Notes: generated by a model not told the origin, from the sequence alone. DNA of 64,000 nt from Oscillospiraceae bacterium (GCA_021202845.1 JAJQCF010000011.1:1-64000); one strand, 5' to 3'. Shown: positions 45,316 through 55,033, numbered from the stretch's first letter. Numbers and translations are program-made.

Positions 45316-47214
45316 ATGAAAAAACTCAAACGCGCGGCGGCTCTGATGCTGGCGCTGGCGCTGATTATCTGCCTCGCTCCGTCAGTGCTGGCGGACGACG
45401 AGAGCACGGCCGCCACGAGCGTCAACATCGGCAGTCAAACCTACAGTGAATATCCGTTTCTCACAACGGTCAGGTCCTACGGCTACAGCGCGGGCGGCGC
45501 GGTTGTAAACTCCTACCTCGTGAATAACGGCGACGGCACGCTGACAAGGGTGGAGTACTACAACGGTTCAATCATCGTGGAGGACTACACCACGGACTTT
45601 GTGCTGCTCAGCCAGAACTACATTGACGCGGAGCTGGACCTGTTCGGCGGCTTTTACTCCGGCGCGAGCTACAACTTCTTCGTCTTTGGCCAGAACAACA
45701 CCGCCCAGAGCGATTCCACCGAGGTAATCCGCGTTGTGCGCTACACAAAGGACTGGACGAGAGTGGACTCCGTCGGTCTCTACGGCGCGAACACCACCAA
45801 GCCCTTCAACGGCGGCAGCCTGCGCATGACGGAGAGCGGCGGCTACCTCTACATAAGAACGAGCCACGAGATGTATACCACGAGCGACGGAAATAACCAT
45901 CAGGCAAACCTGACGTTCGAGGTGCGCGAGTCCGACATGACAATAACGGATTACAACTACGGCATAACGAACTCCACCACCGGCTATGTCTCCCACTCGT
46001 TCAACCAGTTTATTATGGTTGACGACAGCGGCAACCTTATTGCCCTCGACCACGGCGACGCCTCTCCGCGTTCTATGGTGCTGACAAAATATAACGCCAA
46101 GGCGGGCAGCTCCACGTTCGGCGGCTCTTCTTTGAATAACTGTACCACCGTGAACGTACTGTCCCTCTACGGCGAGGAGGGCGACAACTACACCGGCGCG
46201 AACATCGGCGGTCTGGAATACTCGGACAGCTCCTACCTCGTGGCGGGCAGCTCCACCACGCAGGACGAGGCCTCATACAGCGACCCCACGCGCAATGTTT
46301 TTGTCACCGTCACCTCGCGCAGCAATTTCAGCTCCGGCGGTACGCAGATTAAGTGGATTACCGACTACTCCTACGGCGACTACAGCCATATCTCCACCCC
46401 GCAGCTTGTGAAAATAAGCTCCAACCGCTTCCTGCTCATGTGGACAATAGACTTGACGGGCCTGAACTACGTGTTCCTTGACGGCAGCGGCAACATGACC
46501 TCGGAGATTTACACGACGAACAGCGGACTTTCCGACTGCCAGCCGATAGTCGTGGACGGCACTGTGATGTGGTACTGCTCCGGCCAGTACACGTACTACG
46601 GCGACGTAATAGCGTCCGCGCCCATACTGCGCAAGATTGACGGCAGCGGCACATTCAGCTACTGCAAGGTCTCCGCGCCCGACGCCGCCACCGGCTTCGG
46701 CGACGTGAAAACCAGCGACTACTTCTATGAGCCTGTCGTCTGGGCGGTTGACGAGGGCATCACGACCGGCACAACCGCAACCACGTTCTCGCCCAACGCC
46801 ACCTGTACCCGCGGCCAGATAATCACCTTCATCTGGCGCGCCGAGGGCTCGCCCTCTCCCGCAGGCACGGGGCGCTTCAGCGACGTGGAAACGGGTATGT
46901 ACTACGCCTCGGCGGCCCAGTGGGCGGGCGAGCATGACATTGACTTCAGCCACGGCACATTTAATCCCGACGCTCCCTGCACCCGCGCAATGGTGGTGGA
47001 ATACCTCTACCGCTTGGCGGACAGCCCCGAAATCTCTGCGACAACCGCGTTCAGCGATGTTTCCGCCTCCGACAGCTGTGCCGAGGCCGTGGCGTGGGCG
47101 GTGGCCAACGGCATCACCAACGGCACCAGCGACAGCACGTTCTCCCCTGACGAAACCTGCTCCAGAGCCCAGATTGTGACGTTCCTTTACAGGTACGCGA
47201 ATCTCGAGACCTGA
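45316..47214 (+). CDS. S-layer-homology surface protein with large beta-rich ectodomain
   Basis: This is a 632-residue secreted protein. It has a signal peptide (about 1-26, cleavage after VLA), then about 430 residues rich in beta strands and aromatic/Asn residues that may form a propeller, and three C-terminal SLH motifs (about 455-630; FGDVKTSDYFYEPVVWAVDEGITTG, FSDVETGMYYASAAQWAGEHDI and FSDVSASDSCAEAVAWAVANGITNG). SLH domains bind pyruvylated wall polymer made with CsaB. The ATG at 45316 follows GAGAGGAAA; the longer frame lies inside the GntR gene. The ligand or enzymatic role of the outer part is unknown. Confidence 0.85.
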   Translation: MKKLKRAAALMLALALIICLAPSVLADDESTAATSVNIGSQTYSEYPFLTTVRSYGYSAGGAVVNSYLVNNGDGTLTRVEYYNGSIIVEDYTTDFVLLSQNYIDAELDLFGGFYSGASYNFFVFGQNNTAQSDSTEVIRVVRYTKDWTRVDSVGLYGANTTKPFNGGSLRMTESGGYLYIRTSHEMYTTSDGNNHQANLTFEVRESDMTITDYNYGITNSTTGYVSHSFNQFIMVDDSGNLIALDHGDASPRSMVLTKYNAKAGSSTFGGSSLNNCTTVNVLSLYGEEGDNYTGANIGGLEYSDSSYLVAGSSTTQDEASYSDPTRNVFVTVTSRSNFSSGGTQIKWITDYSYGDYSHISTPQLVKISSNRFLLMWTIDLTGLNYVFLDGSGNMTSEIYTTNSGLSDCQPIVVDGTVMWYCSGQYTYYGDVIASAPILRKIDGSGTFSYCKVSAPDAATGFGDVKTSDYFYEPVVWAVDEGITTGTTATTFSPNATCTRGQIITFIWRAEGSPSPAGTGRFSDVETGMYYASAAQWAGEHDIDFSHGTFNPDAPCTRAMVVEYLYRLADSPEISATTAFSDVSASDSCAEAVAWAVANGITNGTSDSTFSPDETCSRAQIVTFLYRYANLET

Positions 47215-47231
47215 CCGCTTTATAAATGCAA

Positions 47232-47275
47232 AAAACAGCTCCGACACACTGAATGCCGGAGCTGTTTTGCTGTTT
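47232..47275. terminator. Bidirectional terminator, SLH gene and aldehyde dehydrogenase
   Basis: AAAACAGCTCCG/CGGAGCTGTTTT arms (47232-47243 and 47257-47268) lie between converging genes, with TTTTGCTGTTTT on the plus strand. Confidence 0.85.
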
Positions 47276-47286
47276 TCTGCGTTTTA

Positions 47287-48732
47287 TCAGTCGGTGGGAT
47301 AGCCGTGGGGCTTGACCTGATAAGTTATCCACTTGAGCTCGGTGAACTCCTCAATGGAGAAGCTGCTGCCCTCGCGTCCGTAGCCGGAGGACTTTATGCC
47401 GCCGAAGGGAGCTTGGCGGGAGCCCATGACGGTACTGTCGTTGACGTGTACCATGCCGGCTTCTATGCGCGGAGCCATGTCGAGCGCGAGGCTGAGGTTG
47501 TTTGTCAGCAGGGCGCTGGAGAGGCCGTAGCTGCTGTCGTTGGCTATGGTGAGCGCGTCCTCCGCGTCCTTGGCCTTGATGATGCTGGCGAGCGGGCCGA
47601 AGCTCTCCTCATAGAACACGTTCATGGTGTTGTTCACGTCGGCCAGAATGGAGGGGGCGTACCACGCGCCCTCGTGCGTGCCGCCGCAGAGCAGGCGCGC
47701 GCCCTTGGCAACGGCGTCGGCAATGTGGCCGTCCAGCACGGCGCACTGGCTTTCTTTTATCAGCGGGCCGATGACGGCGGCGGGGTCGCGCAGGTTGCCG
47801 GTCTTGAGAGCCTTGACGCGCTCAAGGAACTTGGCGCAGAACTCGTCGTAGATGGGCTCCTCGACAATAATGCGGTTCGTGCCCATGCATATCTGACCCT
47901 GATGGAAGTAAGCGCCGAATATGCCGACGGACACGGCTTGGTCAACGTCGTAGTCGGCAAGGACTATGAGCGGGTTCTTGCCGCCCATTTCCAGCGTGTA
48001 CTTTTTGCCATGGGCCGCGCAGCCGCAGGCAATCTGGCTGCCGACCTTCGTCGAGCCGGTGAAGGTCACCATGCGCACGCGCTTGTCGCTGGTGAAGGCG
48101 TCGCCCACAACGTCGCCGGGTCCGGGGATGAGGTTGAACACGCCGTCGGGTATGCCCGCCGCCTCGCAACACTCGGCAATGATAACGCCGGAAAGGGGAG
48201 TGTCGGAGGAGGGCTTGAGCACAAAGGCGTTGCCCGCGGCCATAGCCAGCGCCGCCTTGCCCAGCGCCAGCAACAGGGGATAGTTGAACGGCGCAATGCC
48301 CGCCACAACGCCCAGCGGGCAGCGGATATAGGTGGAGAGCTGGTCGGGGGTGTCCACGGGGATGATACCGCCGTTTATGCGGCGGCACTCGCCGGCGGCG
48401 GCGCGCCAGATGCTGACGCTCTGACCCACCTCGTCAATGGCCTTGATGAAGCCGGAGCCGCCCTCGTCCATGAGCCAGCCGGCGTACTTTTCGGCGTTTT
48501 TCTCCAGATGGTCGGCGGCCTTGAGCAGATAGAGCTCGCGGTCGGCGGGCAGCAGCTTTGACCAAGCCGGCCACGCGGCCTGCGCGGCGGCTATTGCGGC
48601 CTCCACGTCCTCGGCGCCCGCGGTGTGTACCTTGGCCACCACCGAGCCGTCCGCGGGGCTGACGTCGTCAATGACCTTGCCGCCGTGGTTTTCCACCCAC
48701 TTGCCGTTGATATACAGCTTAACTTCCTGCAT
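47287..48732 (-). CDS. NAD(P)-dependent aldehyde dehydrogenase
   Basis: This is a 481-residue ALDH of normal length. It has the Glu site LEMGGKNPLIVL (about 250-261), the catalytic Cys in HQGQICMGTNR (about 283) and GSTKVG in the nucleotide fold. It oxidises an aldehyde to its acid. Sequence style resembles benzaldehyde/vanillin-type and general aliphatic ALDHs, so the substrate is not settled. AAGGAGTGG precedes the start. A 13-bp palindrome lies about 60 bases upstream and could be an operator. Confidence 0.92.
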   Translation of the reverse strand: MQEVKLYINGKWVENHGGKVIDDVSPADGSVVAKVHTAGAEDVEAAIAAAQAAWPAWSKLLPADRELYLLKAADHLEKNAEKYAGWLMDEGGSGFIKAIDEVGQSVSIWRAAAGECRRINGGIIPVDTPDQLSTYIRCPLGVVAGIAPFNYPLLLALGKAALAMAAGNAFVLKPSSDTPLSGVIIAECCEAAGIPDGVFNLIPGPGDVVGDAFTSDKRVRMVTFTGSTKVGSQIACGCAAHGKKYTLEMGGKNPLIVLADYDVDQAVSVGIFGAYFHQGQICMGTNRIIVEEPIYDEFCAKFLERVKALKTGNLRDPAAVIGPLIKESQCAVLDGHIADAVAKGARLLCGGTHEGAWYAPSILADVNNTMNVFYEESFGPLASIIKAKDAEDALTIANDSSYGLSSALLTNNLSLALDMAPRIEAGMVHVNDSTVMGSRQAPFGGIKSSGYGREGSSFSIEEFTELKWITYQVKPHGYPTD

Positions 48733-48790
48733 GGTTATTCACCACTCCTTAAAAATATTTTATGATTTTTGACGTTTCGGTAAAAAGCGC

Positions 48791-48803
48791 GGCTCACTGA
48801 GCC
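48791..48803. promoter_or_regulatory. Palindrome upstream of the aldehyde dehydrogenase
   Basis: GGCTCA-C-TGAGCC is a perfect dyad in the 5' region of the aldehyde dehydrogenase, next to a TATAAT on the minus strand (48811-48806). It is a possible regulator site. Confidence 0.35.
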
Positions 48804-48888
48804 TGCTATATTATAGAATATCATAAATTGCGGCGCGTATAAATAAACAACAAGTTGTGGCGCAGTAAAAGATTGTGACACCCCCATG

Positions 48889-48934
48889 CAAAAAGCGCGC
48901 GCCGGAGCGGGACTTGTCCCGGCTCCGGCGCGCT
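48889..48934 (-). terminator. Terminator of nrdR
   Basis: A long GC-rich stem (48894-48912 and 48917-48934) is followed on the minus strand by TTTTTGC, 26 bases after the nrdR stop. Confidence 0.82.
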
Positions 48935-48959
48935 GCCGGCTTATTGCGTTTTTCGGCGG

Positions 48960-49418
48960 TCAGTTTTTGCTGTCCATGAGCTTTGTCAGCTCGGCCATGA
49001 AGGTGTTTATATCCTTGAACGAGCGGTAAACGGAGGCGAAGCGGACGTAGGCGACTTCGTCCACGGCCTTGAGCCGCTCCATAACCAGCTCGCCTATGCG
49101 GTCGGAGCTTACCTCGCTCTCCAACTTGCTGCGCAGTTCCTGTTCGATGTCGTCGGCAATTTTCTCGATTTCCGTCATGGAGACGGGGCGCTTCTCGCAG
49201 GCGCGGAGCATACCGTTGATAATTTTAATTTTGTCAAACGCCTGACACGAGCCGTCGCGCTTGACGACGACGAGCGGCATACGCTCAACGATTTCGTATG
49301 TAGTAAATCTCTTTTGGCAGGAGAGACATTCTCTCCGCCTGCGAATGGTTGTCCCCTCCTCGGCGGGGCGGGAATCTATAACCTTGCTGTCTGCGAAACC
49401 GCAGTGTGGACACTTCAT
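48960..49418 (-). CDS. nrdR: Transcriptional repressor NrdR
   Basis: This is a 152-residue protein. It has an N-terminal zinc ribbon (CPHCG at 3-7 and CLSCQKRF at about 31-38) and an ATP-cone domain from about residue 49 to 139. It senses ATP/dATP and represses ribonucleotide reductase genes. No nrd genes lie in the window. It is monocistronic, with its own promoter and terminator. Confidence 0.96.
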   Translation of the reverse strand: MKCPHCGFADSKVIDSRPAEEGTTIRRRRECLSCQKRFTTYEIVERMPLVVVKRDGSCQAFDKIKIINGMLRACEKRPVSMTEIEKIADDIEQELRSKLESEVSSDRIGELVMERLKAVDEVAYVRFASVYRSFKDINTFMAELTKLMDSKN

Positions 49419-49459
49419 CTGGCAACTCCCCCGGTTGTGGTTTTATGTGAACTGAAATG

Positions 49460-49488
49460 ATTATAACACGGGATTATGTAAATTGCAA
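49460..49488 (-). promoter_or_regulatory. Promoter of nrdR
   Basis: On the minus strand TTGCAA (49488-49483) and TATAAT (49465-49460) are separated by 17 bases. Confidence 0.72.
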
Positions 49489-49533
49489 AGATGTTTTTTG
49501 CAAAATTGCCGTTCTTTTTTCGACTTTTTTGCG

Positions 49534-50751
49534 TTACACCGTGTGCGTTTTCAGATATGCCAGCCAGTCCCGATAGGGCGCGGCGTTCAGGTGGACGCCG
49601 TCCCATGTGAGGGAGGAGGGCAGCGCACCGCTGGCGTCGGCAAACGCCTCGTGCAGATTGACAAAATAGACCTCCTGCTCGGCGCACATCTCCTGCAGCG
49701 CGGCGTTGAGCTCGCTGACGTAGTAGTTCGTGATGTGGTAGCTTTTCTGTGCGGCGGTGAGCTTCTCTTCGCAGACGGGCAGCAGCGCCTGCACGTATAT
49801 GTCGGCGTCCGGCTGCATTTGCCGGAGCTTTTCCACAACCGCGCCGTAGCTCTCCGCCACTGCGGCGGCGCCGTTGCCAATCTCGTTTATGCCCAGCATG
49901 ATATAAATTTTGCCGTAGCTCTGGGTCTGTAGATTAGCTGCGTAGCTGCTCTGCCAAATGCTGTAGACCGTCATGCTGGTAACTCCGGCGAACGTGCCCT
50001 GCGTGAGGCCGGAGTATAGCCCGAAGCCGGCGCAGAGGGAGTTGCCGATGAACATTGCGTCGGCAAAAAAGCTGTCGTCCACCGCCGCGCTCTCCGGCAC
50101 GGGGGAGGAGTAGTCGTAGTCGGGTATGGTCAGTTCAACCCGGCGCTCGGTGTCCAGCAGCCTCACAACCGTCACCGCGGCCTCGCACCGCGTCAGCGAG
50201 CCGTCGCCGCGGAACATCCTGTCCTCGTAGCCCGTCATCAGCCCCGCGCCGCAGGCCTTGCCCACGGCCTCGCGGCAGTTCTCCGGCAGGGATGTATAGT
50301 CGCGCAGCGCCTTTTCAATGCCCTCGGGCACGGTCGGCTCCTCGCCGCCATACCGCGCGAAGTCCACCAGCAGCCATGCCGCCTCGCTTCTTGTGAGCGC
50401 GCATTGCAGATGCTCCGCGCCGACGTCAAAGCCGTTCAGCAGCCCGACAGACTGCGCCGTGAGAATGTACTTTTCCGACCAAGTTTCGCCCTCGAACTCG
50501 TCTATTGCCTCCTGCTCAAATGTGCAGCCGACAAGAATTTTTATGTACTCCTCCACTGTGACCTCGCCGTCGGGGACAAACGTGCCGTCGGCGTAGCCGC
50601 TTATGCCGCCCGCCTCGACAAGCTCCGCCAGCTCGGCGGCGTACCAAGCGTAATCCGGCACGTCGGCAAAGCCGCTCTCGGCGTGCGCCGCAATGGGCGC
50701 GGACAGGCAAAGGCTGAGCGCGAGAAGCGCGGCTATGGTTCTTCTTTTCAT
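49534..50751 (-). CDS. SLH-anchored SGNH/GDSL hydrolase
   Basis: This is a 405-residue secreted protein. It has a signal peptide (about 1-23, cleavage after AHA), two to three SLH motifs (about 26-190, beginning FADVPDYAWYAAELAELVEAGGISGY) and a C-terminal SGNH hydrolase domain. The block I motif reads GNSLC, with the catalytic Ser. GINEIGNG gives the block III Asn and DGVHLN the Asp-His pair. It probably removes acetyl or other esters from wall or environmental polysaccharide. AAGAGGG precedes the ATG at 50751; the frame upstream of it is not used. Confidence 0.87.
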   Translation of the reverse strand: MKRRTIAALLALSLCLSAPIAAHAESGFADVPDYAWYAAELAELVEAGGISGYADGTFVPDGEVTVEEYIKILVGCTFEQEAIDEFEGETWSEKYILTAQSVGLLNGFDVGAEHLQCALTRSEAAWLLVDFARYGGEEPTVPEGIEKALRDYTSLPENCREAVGKACGAGLMTGYEDRMFRGDGSLTRCEAAVTVVRLLDTERRVELTIPDYDYSSPVPESAAVDDSFFADAMFIGNSLCAGFGLYSGLTQGTFAGVTSMTVYSIWQSSYAANLQTQSYGKIYIMLGINEIGNGAAAVAESYGAVVEKLRQMQPDADIYVQALLPVCEEKLTAAQKSYHITNYYVSELNAALQEMCAEQEVYFVNLHEAFADASGALPSSLTWDGVHLNAAPYRDWLAYLKTHTV

Positions 50752-50847
50752 TGCTTCGACCCTCTTGTAATTGGCAAATTGCCACAATTTTTGCATTGCC
50801 GCGCACAGCGGGGAGGTGTTAAAATAGCTCGCGGGAGCGTGATAGAA

Positions 50848-51096
50848 ATGAAGCGTCGCCGCCTTGCCGAATTTATTGCCGCCATGCCGCGCAGCGCGTA
50901 CATACTGTTCAAGGGAATACTGGCCGTCAGCTGCATCATACTCGCCGTCGCGCTTTTCCTGCTCATAGAATTGCAGGGGCGGGAGGGCTTTGACTACGGC
51001 CTGTACAAAACGGCGATGCTGTTTTTGGAAACGCCGTCGGCGCTGCTGCTCGTGGGAATAATAGGCGTCGCGGTCATTCTGGACGCCTCGCCATGA
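50848..51096 (+). CDS. Small two-segment membrane protein
   Basis: This is an 82-residue protein with a basic start (MKRRR), two hydrophobic segments (about 19-42 and 57-78) and a short soluble linker. GGGAG lies nine bases before the ATG. It converges with the RNase M5 gene, overlapping by 23 bases at the 3' ends. I recognise no family; small proteins of this form are frequent next to wall genes in Clostridia. Confidence 0.6.
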   Translation: MKRRRLAEFIAAMPRSAYILFKGILAVSCIILAVALFLLIELQGREGFDYGLYKTAMLFLETPSALLLVGIIGVAVILDASP

Positions 51097-51676
51097 GCTC
51101 CGTCAGCTCTGCGCGCGTCAGGAGTATATTCAGCACCTCCAGCAGCGCGCCGGAGGTCATGCGCTCGGGCAGCCCCAGCGCTCTTTGCAGCGCCCGGCGC
51201 CTTTCCGCGCTGTTTTTGCCGCCCGATAAGCCCAGCGCGAACATATCCGCCTTGGTAATCTCGTCTCCGGCGGGCACCTGCGCGCCCTCGCCGCTCTCGG
51301 TCATCGTCGCGCCCGCGCGGCGCAGAGCTTGCAGTATAACGTCCGGCCGCATACCCTCAACGCCCAACTTCCCCTCCTTGGAGGGGGAGCTTTTTCGCGC
51401 CTCACGGCCGTAGATGTCGGGAATGTAGGCGTGCTTGAGCTTGTCGGGCGGTATGCAGCCCTTCAGTCTGTTGCGTATCAAAAACCCCGCGCTGTCGCTG
51501 TCGGTCATAATAATCAGCCCGCGCTCGTCTGCCAGACGCCGCAGCAGAGCGCGCTTTTCCGCGTCGTTGAACACGGCAAAGCCGCCCGTTTCTATTACCG
51601 TGGCGTTCACGACCTGCCGCAGCGTATTTTTGTCGTATCGCCCCTCGACAACTATGACCTCGCGCACGGTAATCAT
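51074..51676 (-). CDS. rnmV: Ribonuclease M5 (Toprim, DUF4093)
   Basis: This is a 200-residue protein. It has a Toprim fold with acidic Glu in VVEGRYDK (about 9-16) and Asp pair in MTDSDSAG (about 57-64), followed by a C-terminal DUF4093-type helical region. It matures 5S rRNA. Its start overlaps the holA stop (ATGA). A segment around residues 95-108 is coded by a short palindrome (51371-51386) that looks like an in-frame insertion. No rRNA genes are in the window. Confidence 0.88.
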   Translation of the reverse strand: MITVREVIVVEGRYDKNTLRQVVNATVIETGGFAVFNDAEKRALLRRLADERGLIIMTDSDSAGFLIRNRLKGCIPPDKLKHAYIPDIYGREARKSSPSKEGKLGVEGMRPDVILQALRRAGATMTESGEGAQVPAGDEITKADMFALGLSGGKNSAERRRALQRALGLPERMTSGALLEVLNILLTRAELTELMARRPE

Positions 51677-52707
51677 ACGCCCGCCGCCAATCTCGCCAAG
51701 AGCTCTTTTATCAGCTCCTCCTCGTCCTCGCCGCCGGACTTCATGCGGTAGTCATACTCCGCGCAGAGCGATACGGCAAAGGCCAGCTGCGCGGCGCTCT
51801 GCCTGCGCGCGGCGGCGCGCAGTTTGGTGAGGATGAAGTCGTACTTGACCTCGGTCAGCTCCTTCATCTTGTCCGCGCCCGCGCCCGCTTCCGCGCAGAG
51901 CGCTGCAGCGTAGAGGCGGCGGAACTGCTGGCCGATGAGCGCCAAGAGCATTATCGGCGCCTCGCGCGCGTCCAGCAGCTCGCTGAGGACCCGCGCCGCG
52001 CCGTCGTAGTTTCCGCTTGCCGCCATTTCCGTCATCTCGAAAACATTGGCTTCGGGAATCCGCTGCGCCGCGGCGTCGATGTCGGCGGCGGTGACGGTGT
52101 CTCCGGCGGCGTAGGAGGCGACCTTTTCAATTTCGGGTATCAGCCGCGTCATCAGCGAGCCGCTGACAAAAATCATGTGCTCGGCGTCGGCGCGCGATAT
52201 GTGCTTGCCCAGCGCGGAGTAGCGCCGCGTGACCCAAGCTGTGAGCTGGCTCTGCTCCTGCACGGAAAATTCCAGCGCCTTGCCGTGCTTTTTCAGCATT
52301 TTCACGCTGCCGAGCCGCCCGTCGGGGGAGTAGCCCGAGTCCATGACGAAAACCACGGTGCAGTAGTCGGGAATATCAGAGACAATGGCCGCGAGGCGCT
52401 CCAGCGCGGCGTCGCGTATGCGGTTTATGTCCACGCCGCGCAGCTCTATAAGCGTGCGCTCGCCCATGAACGGCATGGCGTCCACGTCGCGCTCAAGCGC
52501 GCTCAAGTCGAGAGCGGGGGAGTCCGTGCGGCGGTAGTTGAAGTCGTCCGCGCCGCCGAGGCAGAGCTTTTTTATCTCGCTCAAAAACTGCTCGCGCAAG
52601 TAGTCCTCCTCGCCGTAGAGCAGGTAGAGCCTCTCCGGTCCGCCGGAGCGCAGCGCGCGCACTTCCTCGGAGTAATTCAGCTTGGATTTTTTGCTTTGTG
52701 CAGCCAT
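51673..52707 (-). CDS. holA: DNA polymerase III subunit delta
   Basis: This is a 344-residue AAA+-type clamp-loader delta subunit. It has LYLLYGEEDYLREQFLSEI near residue 27, the FMGERTLIELRGV region and the helical collar at the C-terminus. It opens the beta clamp during DNA replication. The gene pair comEC-holA is a common Firmicutes order, and 3 bp separate it from comEC here. Confidence 0.93.
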   Translation of the reverse strand: MAAQSKKSKLNYSEEVRALRSGGPERLYLLYGEEDYLREQFLSEIKKLCLGGADDFNYRRTDSPALDLSALERDVDAMPFMGERTLIELRGVDINRIRDAALERLAAIVSDIPDYCTVVFVMDSGYSPDGRLGSVKMLKKHGKALEFSVQEQSQLTAWVTRRYSALGKHISRADAEHMIFVSGSLMTRLIPEIEKVASYAAGDTVTAADIDAAAQRIPEANVFEMTEMAASGNYDGAARVLSELLDAREAPIMLLALIGQQFRRLYAAALCAEAGAGADKMKELTEVKYDFILTKLRAAARRQSAAQLAFAVSLCAEYDYRMKSGGEDEEELIKELLARLAAGV

Positions 52708-52710
52708 TTC

Positions 52711-55008
52711 TTACCCCTCCGTCGTCAGGCTGATGTTTCCCTCTTCGTCCGTCCTGTGTATCTCCACGCCTCTGCTCTCCAGCCGAGCAAGCGTTTCCTC
52801 GCTGGGGTGGCCGTAGGTGTTGTAGCCCGCGGAGACAAAGCACACCTCCGGCGTTACGGCGTCCAGCAGCGTGTCGCTTGTGGCGTACTTCGAGCCGTGG
52901 TGTCCCGCTATCAGCAGCTCAATGTCCGGCAGGGCATATAGACTGACAAGCTCCGCCTCCGTTGTCTCTCTGGCGTCGCCCGTGACAAGGAAGTCGAACT
53001 CGCCGCACGAGCCGAGGATAAACAGCCCGCGCTCGTTCGTGTCGTCCCCGCCCACCGGCGCGTAGATGCTGAAAAGCGTGTCGTCCAGCTCCGTACAGAA
53101 GTTTTCCTCGGCGCAGACGACCTCCGTGCCGTACTCCGCCGCGCTTTGCAGCAGCGTGTCCCGCCAGCCGTCGTCCTCGTCGCCCGTGTCCGGCGGCAGC
53201 ACCATGCGCTCCACCTCTACGCGCGAGAGCAGCCTCGTCACGCCGTTGACGTGGTCGGAGTGCAGATGCGTCAGCACCAGCAGCTCCACGCGCCCGCGCC
53301 CCATTTGGGCGAGGTAGGCCGCGCACTTGTCGCCGGCGTTCTCCGTGGTGTTGATGCCGCCGCAGTCGATGACAACGGCGCTGTCCGGCGTCAGGGCAAC
53401 AATGCTCTGTCCCTGACCCACGTCCACTGCGGTCACGGTCAGGCTGCCCACATCGGCCAGCGCCGAGCTTAGTATAACCGCGAGCGCGAAGCCCGCCGCG
53501 CAGCAGCCGAGCGGCAGCGCCGCGCGTGTCGCCGCGCCCCGCGGCAGAAGCCGTGAGCCGAAAACGCAGACATAGCAGAACGCGACCCACCACGCGAATA
53601 TGTTGCTGCCCGTGTAGACAACCGAGAAGGGCAGGGCGGCGATGAATTTTGTGACGGCGATGCACCAGCGCGGCAGCCAGCCGACGACCCAGCCAGCGCA
53701 CACGGCCGCGGCGGGCGCAAAAAGCGACAGGACGCAGACCGCGTAGCCCAGTCCGAACGCCAGTGACATGAGCGGCAGACAGATTAAATTCGTAATAACG
53801 CTGTAGAGCGGTATGTAGCCGAAGTGCAGGCACACGAGCGGCGTGGTGAACGCCAGCGCGCCGAGGCTGGACGAGGCGATTTTCACCGCGCTGAAGCATA
53901 TGCGAGAGGAAAGGATTTTGCTTATCCACCCCTCCGCGCTGTCACACAGGTGCAAGTAGCCCTCGTATATACGCGGCGTGAACAACACGAGCCCGCCCAG
54001 CGCGGCAAAGCTGAGCTGAAAGCTCACGCTCATAACGGCCTCGGGGTTGACCGCCAGCAGCGGCAGCGCCGCCGCCGCAAGGCTTGTGGCTCCGTCGGCC
54101 TCGCGCCGCAGTACGGGTGCGAGCAGGAAGAGCGCCTGCATAACTCCCGCTCTGACAACCGAGGGCGTGAAGCCGGTCATGGCCATAAAAATTATCACGG
54201 CGGGTATGCCGATAAACGCCGTGCGCCAGCGCCGCCCGCCAAAGAGGTAGAGCGCGCTTATCAAAAACGAGACGTGCATACCCGAAACGGCTACAAGGTG
54301 CGCAATGCCGCCGGCCTGCATGGCGGCGTAGACCGTCTCCTCGTCGTAGAGCTCGGTCTTGTCGCCGGTCAGCAGCGCCTTCATCAGCGGAGCCACATCC
54401 GCGTGGAAAGCGGCGAGCGCCGCCGTCTTGACGGCCTGAGCCATTGTTTTCGGGAAGTATAGCCAGCTGTGCTGCCAGCGCCCCAAGTGCTCCGCGTCCC
54501 CGCGCAAATAGGCGCGCAGGTACACGCCGTCGGAGACATATGTATCCGTCTCCTCGCCGTAGAGCGTGAGCGCGGAGGAAAAGCGCAGTCGGGCGCTTAT
54601 CTCGTCGCCCGGGCGCAGGGCGTCTATAAAGCCGGTGCTGTCGTAGAGGCGGATTTTGCACCGCGGCATACCCTCGCCGGTCAGCCGCACCGTCGTCACG
54701 GAGTAGTCGTCGTAGACGGCGGGGTAGTCAGTTATGCGCACACTCGCCGTCAGCTCCTCGCCGACATACTGCTGGGGCGGGGAGATGAACAGCTCATAGT
54801 GTCCCCACGTCCAGCCGAGGCCGAGCGCGGCGGAGACGCACACAAGCAGCGCGGCGGTGCGGGCGTCCCCGCGCAGTATAACCGCCGCAAAAACGGCGAG
54901 CAGAGCAAAGCCGCCGGCGAAAAACGGCGCGGCGGCATAACCCACAACGAGGCGGGCAAGCAGTATCGCCCCGCAAAACGAGGCCGCTATGATGCACAGC
55001 TTCCTGAT
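52711..55008 (-). CDS. comEC: DNA uptake channel protein ComEC/Rec2
   Basis: This is a 765-residue membrane protein. It has a DUF4131 region, a central competence channel with about ten membrane segments (HLVAVSGMHVSFLISALYLF) and a C-terminal metallo-beta-lactamase domain (LTHLHSDHVNG, AGHHGSKYATS). It imports single-stranded DNA. The start is uncertain: GGGGAGGG lies nine bases before an ATC codon at 55008 where an ATG would be expected, and no canonical in-frame start occurs between the HIT gene stop and about 54950. It may use a rare start or carry a start mutation. The open frame reaching 55194 overlaps the HIT gene. Confidence 0.88.
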   Translation of the reverse strand: MRKLCIIAASFCGAILLARLVVGYAAAPFFAGGFALLAVFAAVILRGDARTAALLVCVSAALGLGWTWGHYELFISPPQQYVGEELTASVRITDYPAVYDDYSVTTVRLTGEGMPRCKIRLYDSTGFIDALRPGDEISARLRFSSALTLYGEETDTYVSDGVYLRAYLRGDAEHLGRWQHSWLYFPKTMAQAVKTAALAAFHADVAPLMKALLTGDKTELYDEETVYAAMQAGGIAHLVAVSGMHVSFLISALYLFGGRRWRTAFIGIPAVIIFMAMTGFTPSVVRAGVMQALFLLAPVLRREADGATSLAAAALPLLAVNPEAVMSVSFQLSFAALGGLVLFTPRIYEGYLHLCDSAEGWISKILSSRICFSAVKIASSSLGALAFTTPLVCLHFGYIPLYSVITNLICLPLMSLAFGLGYAVCVLSLFAPAAAVCAGWVVGWLPRWCIAVTKFIAALPFSVVYTGSNIFAWWVAFCYVCVFGSRLLPRGAATRAALPLGCCAAGFALAVILSSALADVGSLTVTAVDVGQGQSIVALTPDSAVVIDCGGINTTENAGDKCAAYLAQMGRGRVELLVLTHLHSDHVNGVTRLLSRVEVERMVLPPDTGDEDDGWRDTLLQSAAEYGTEVVCAEENFCTELDDTLFSIYAPVGGDDTNERGLFILGSCGEFDFLVTGDARETTEAELVSLYALPDIELLIAGHHGSKYATSDTLLDAVTPEVCFVSAGYNTYGHPSEETLARLESRGVEIHRTDEEGNISLTTEG

Positions 55009-55033
55009 AGGCTCGCCCTCCCCGCGCTGCTTT

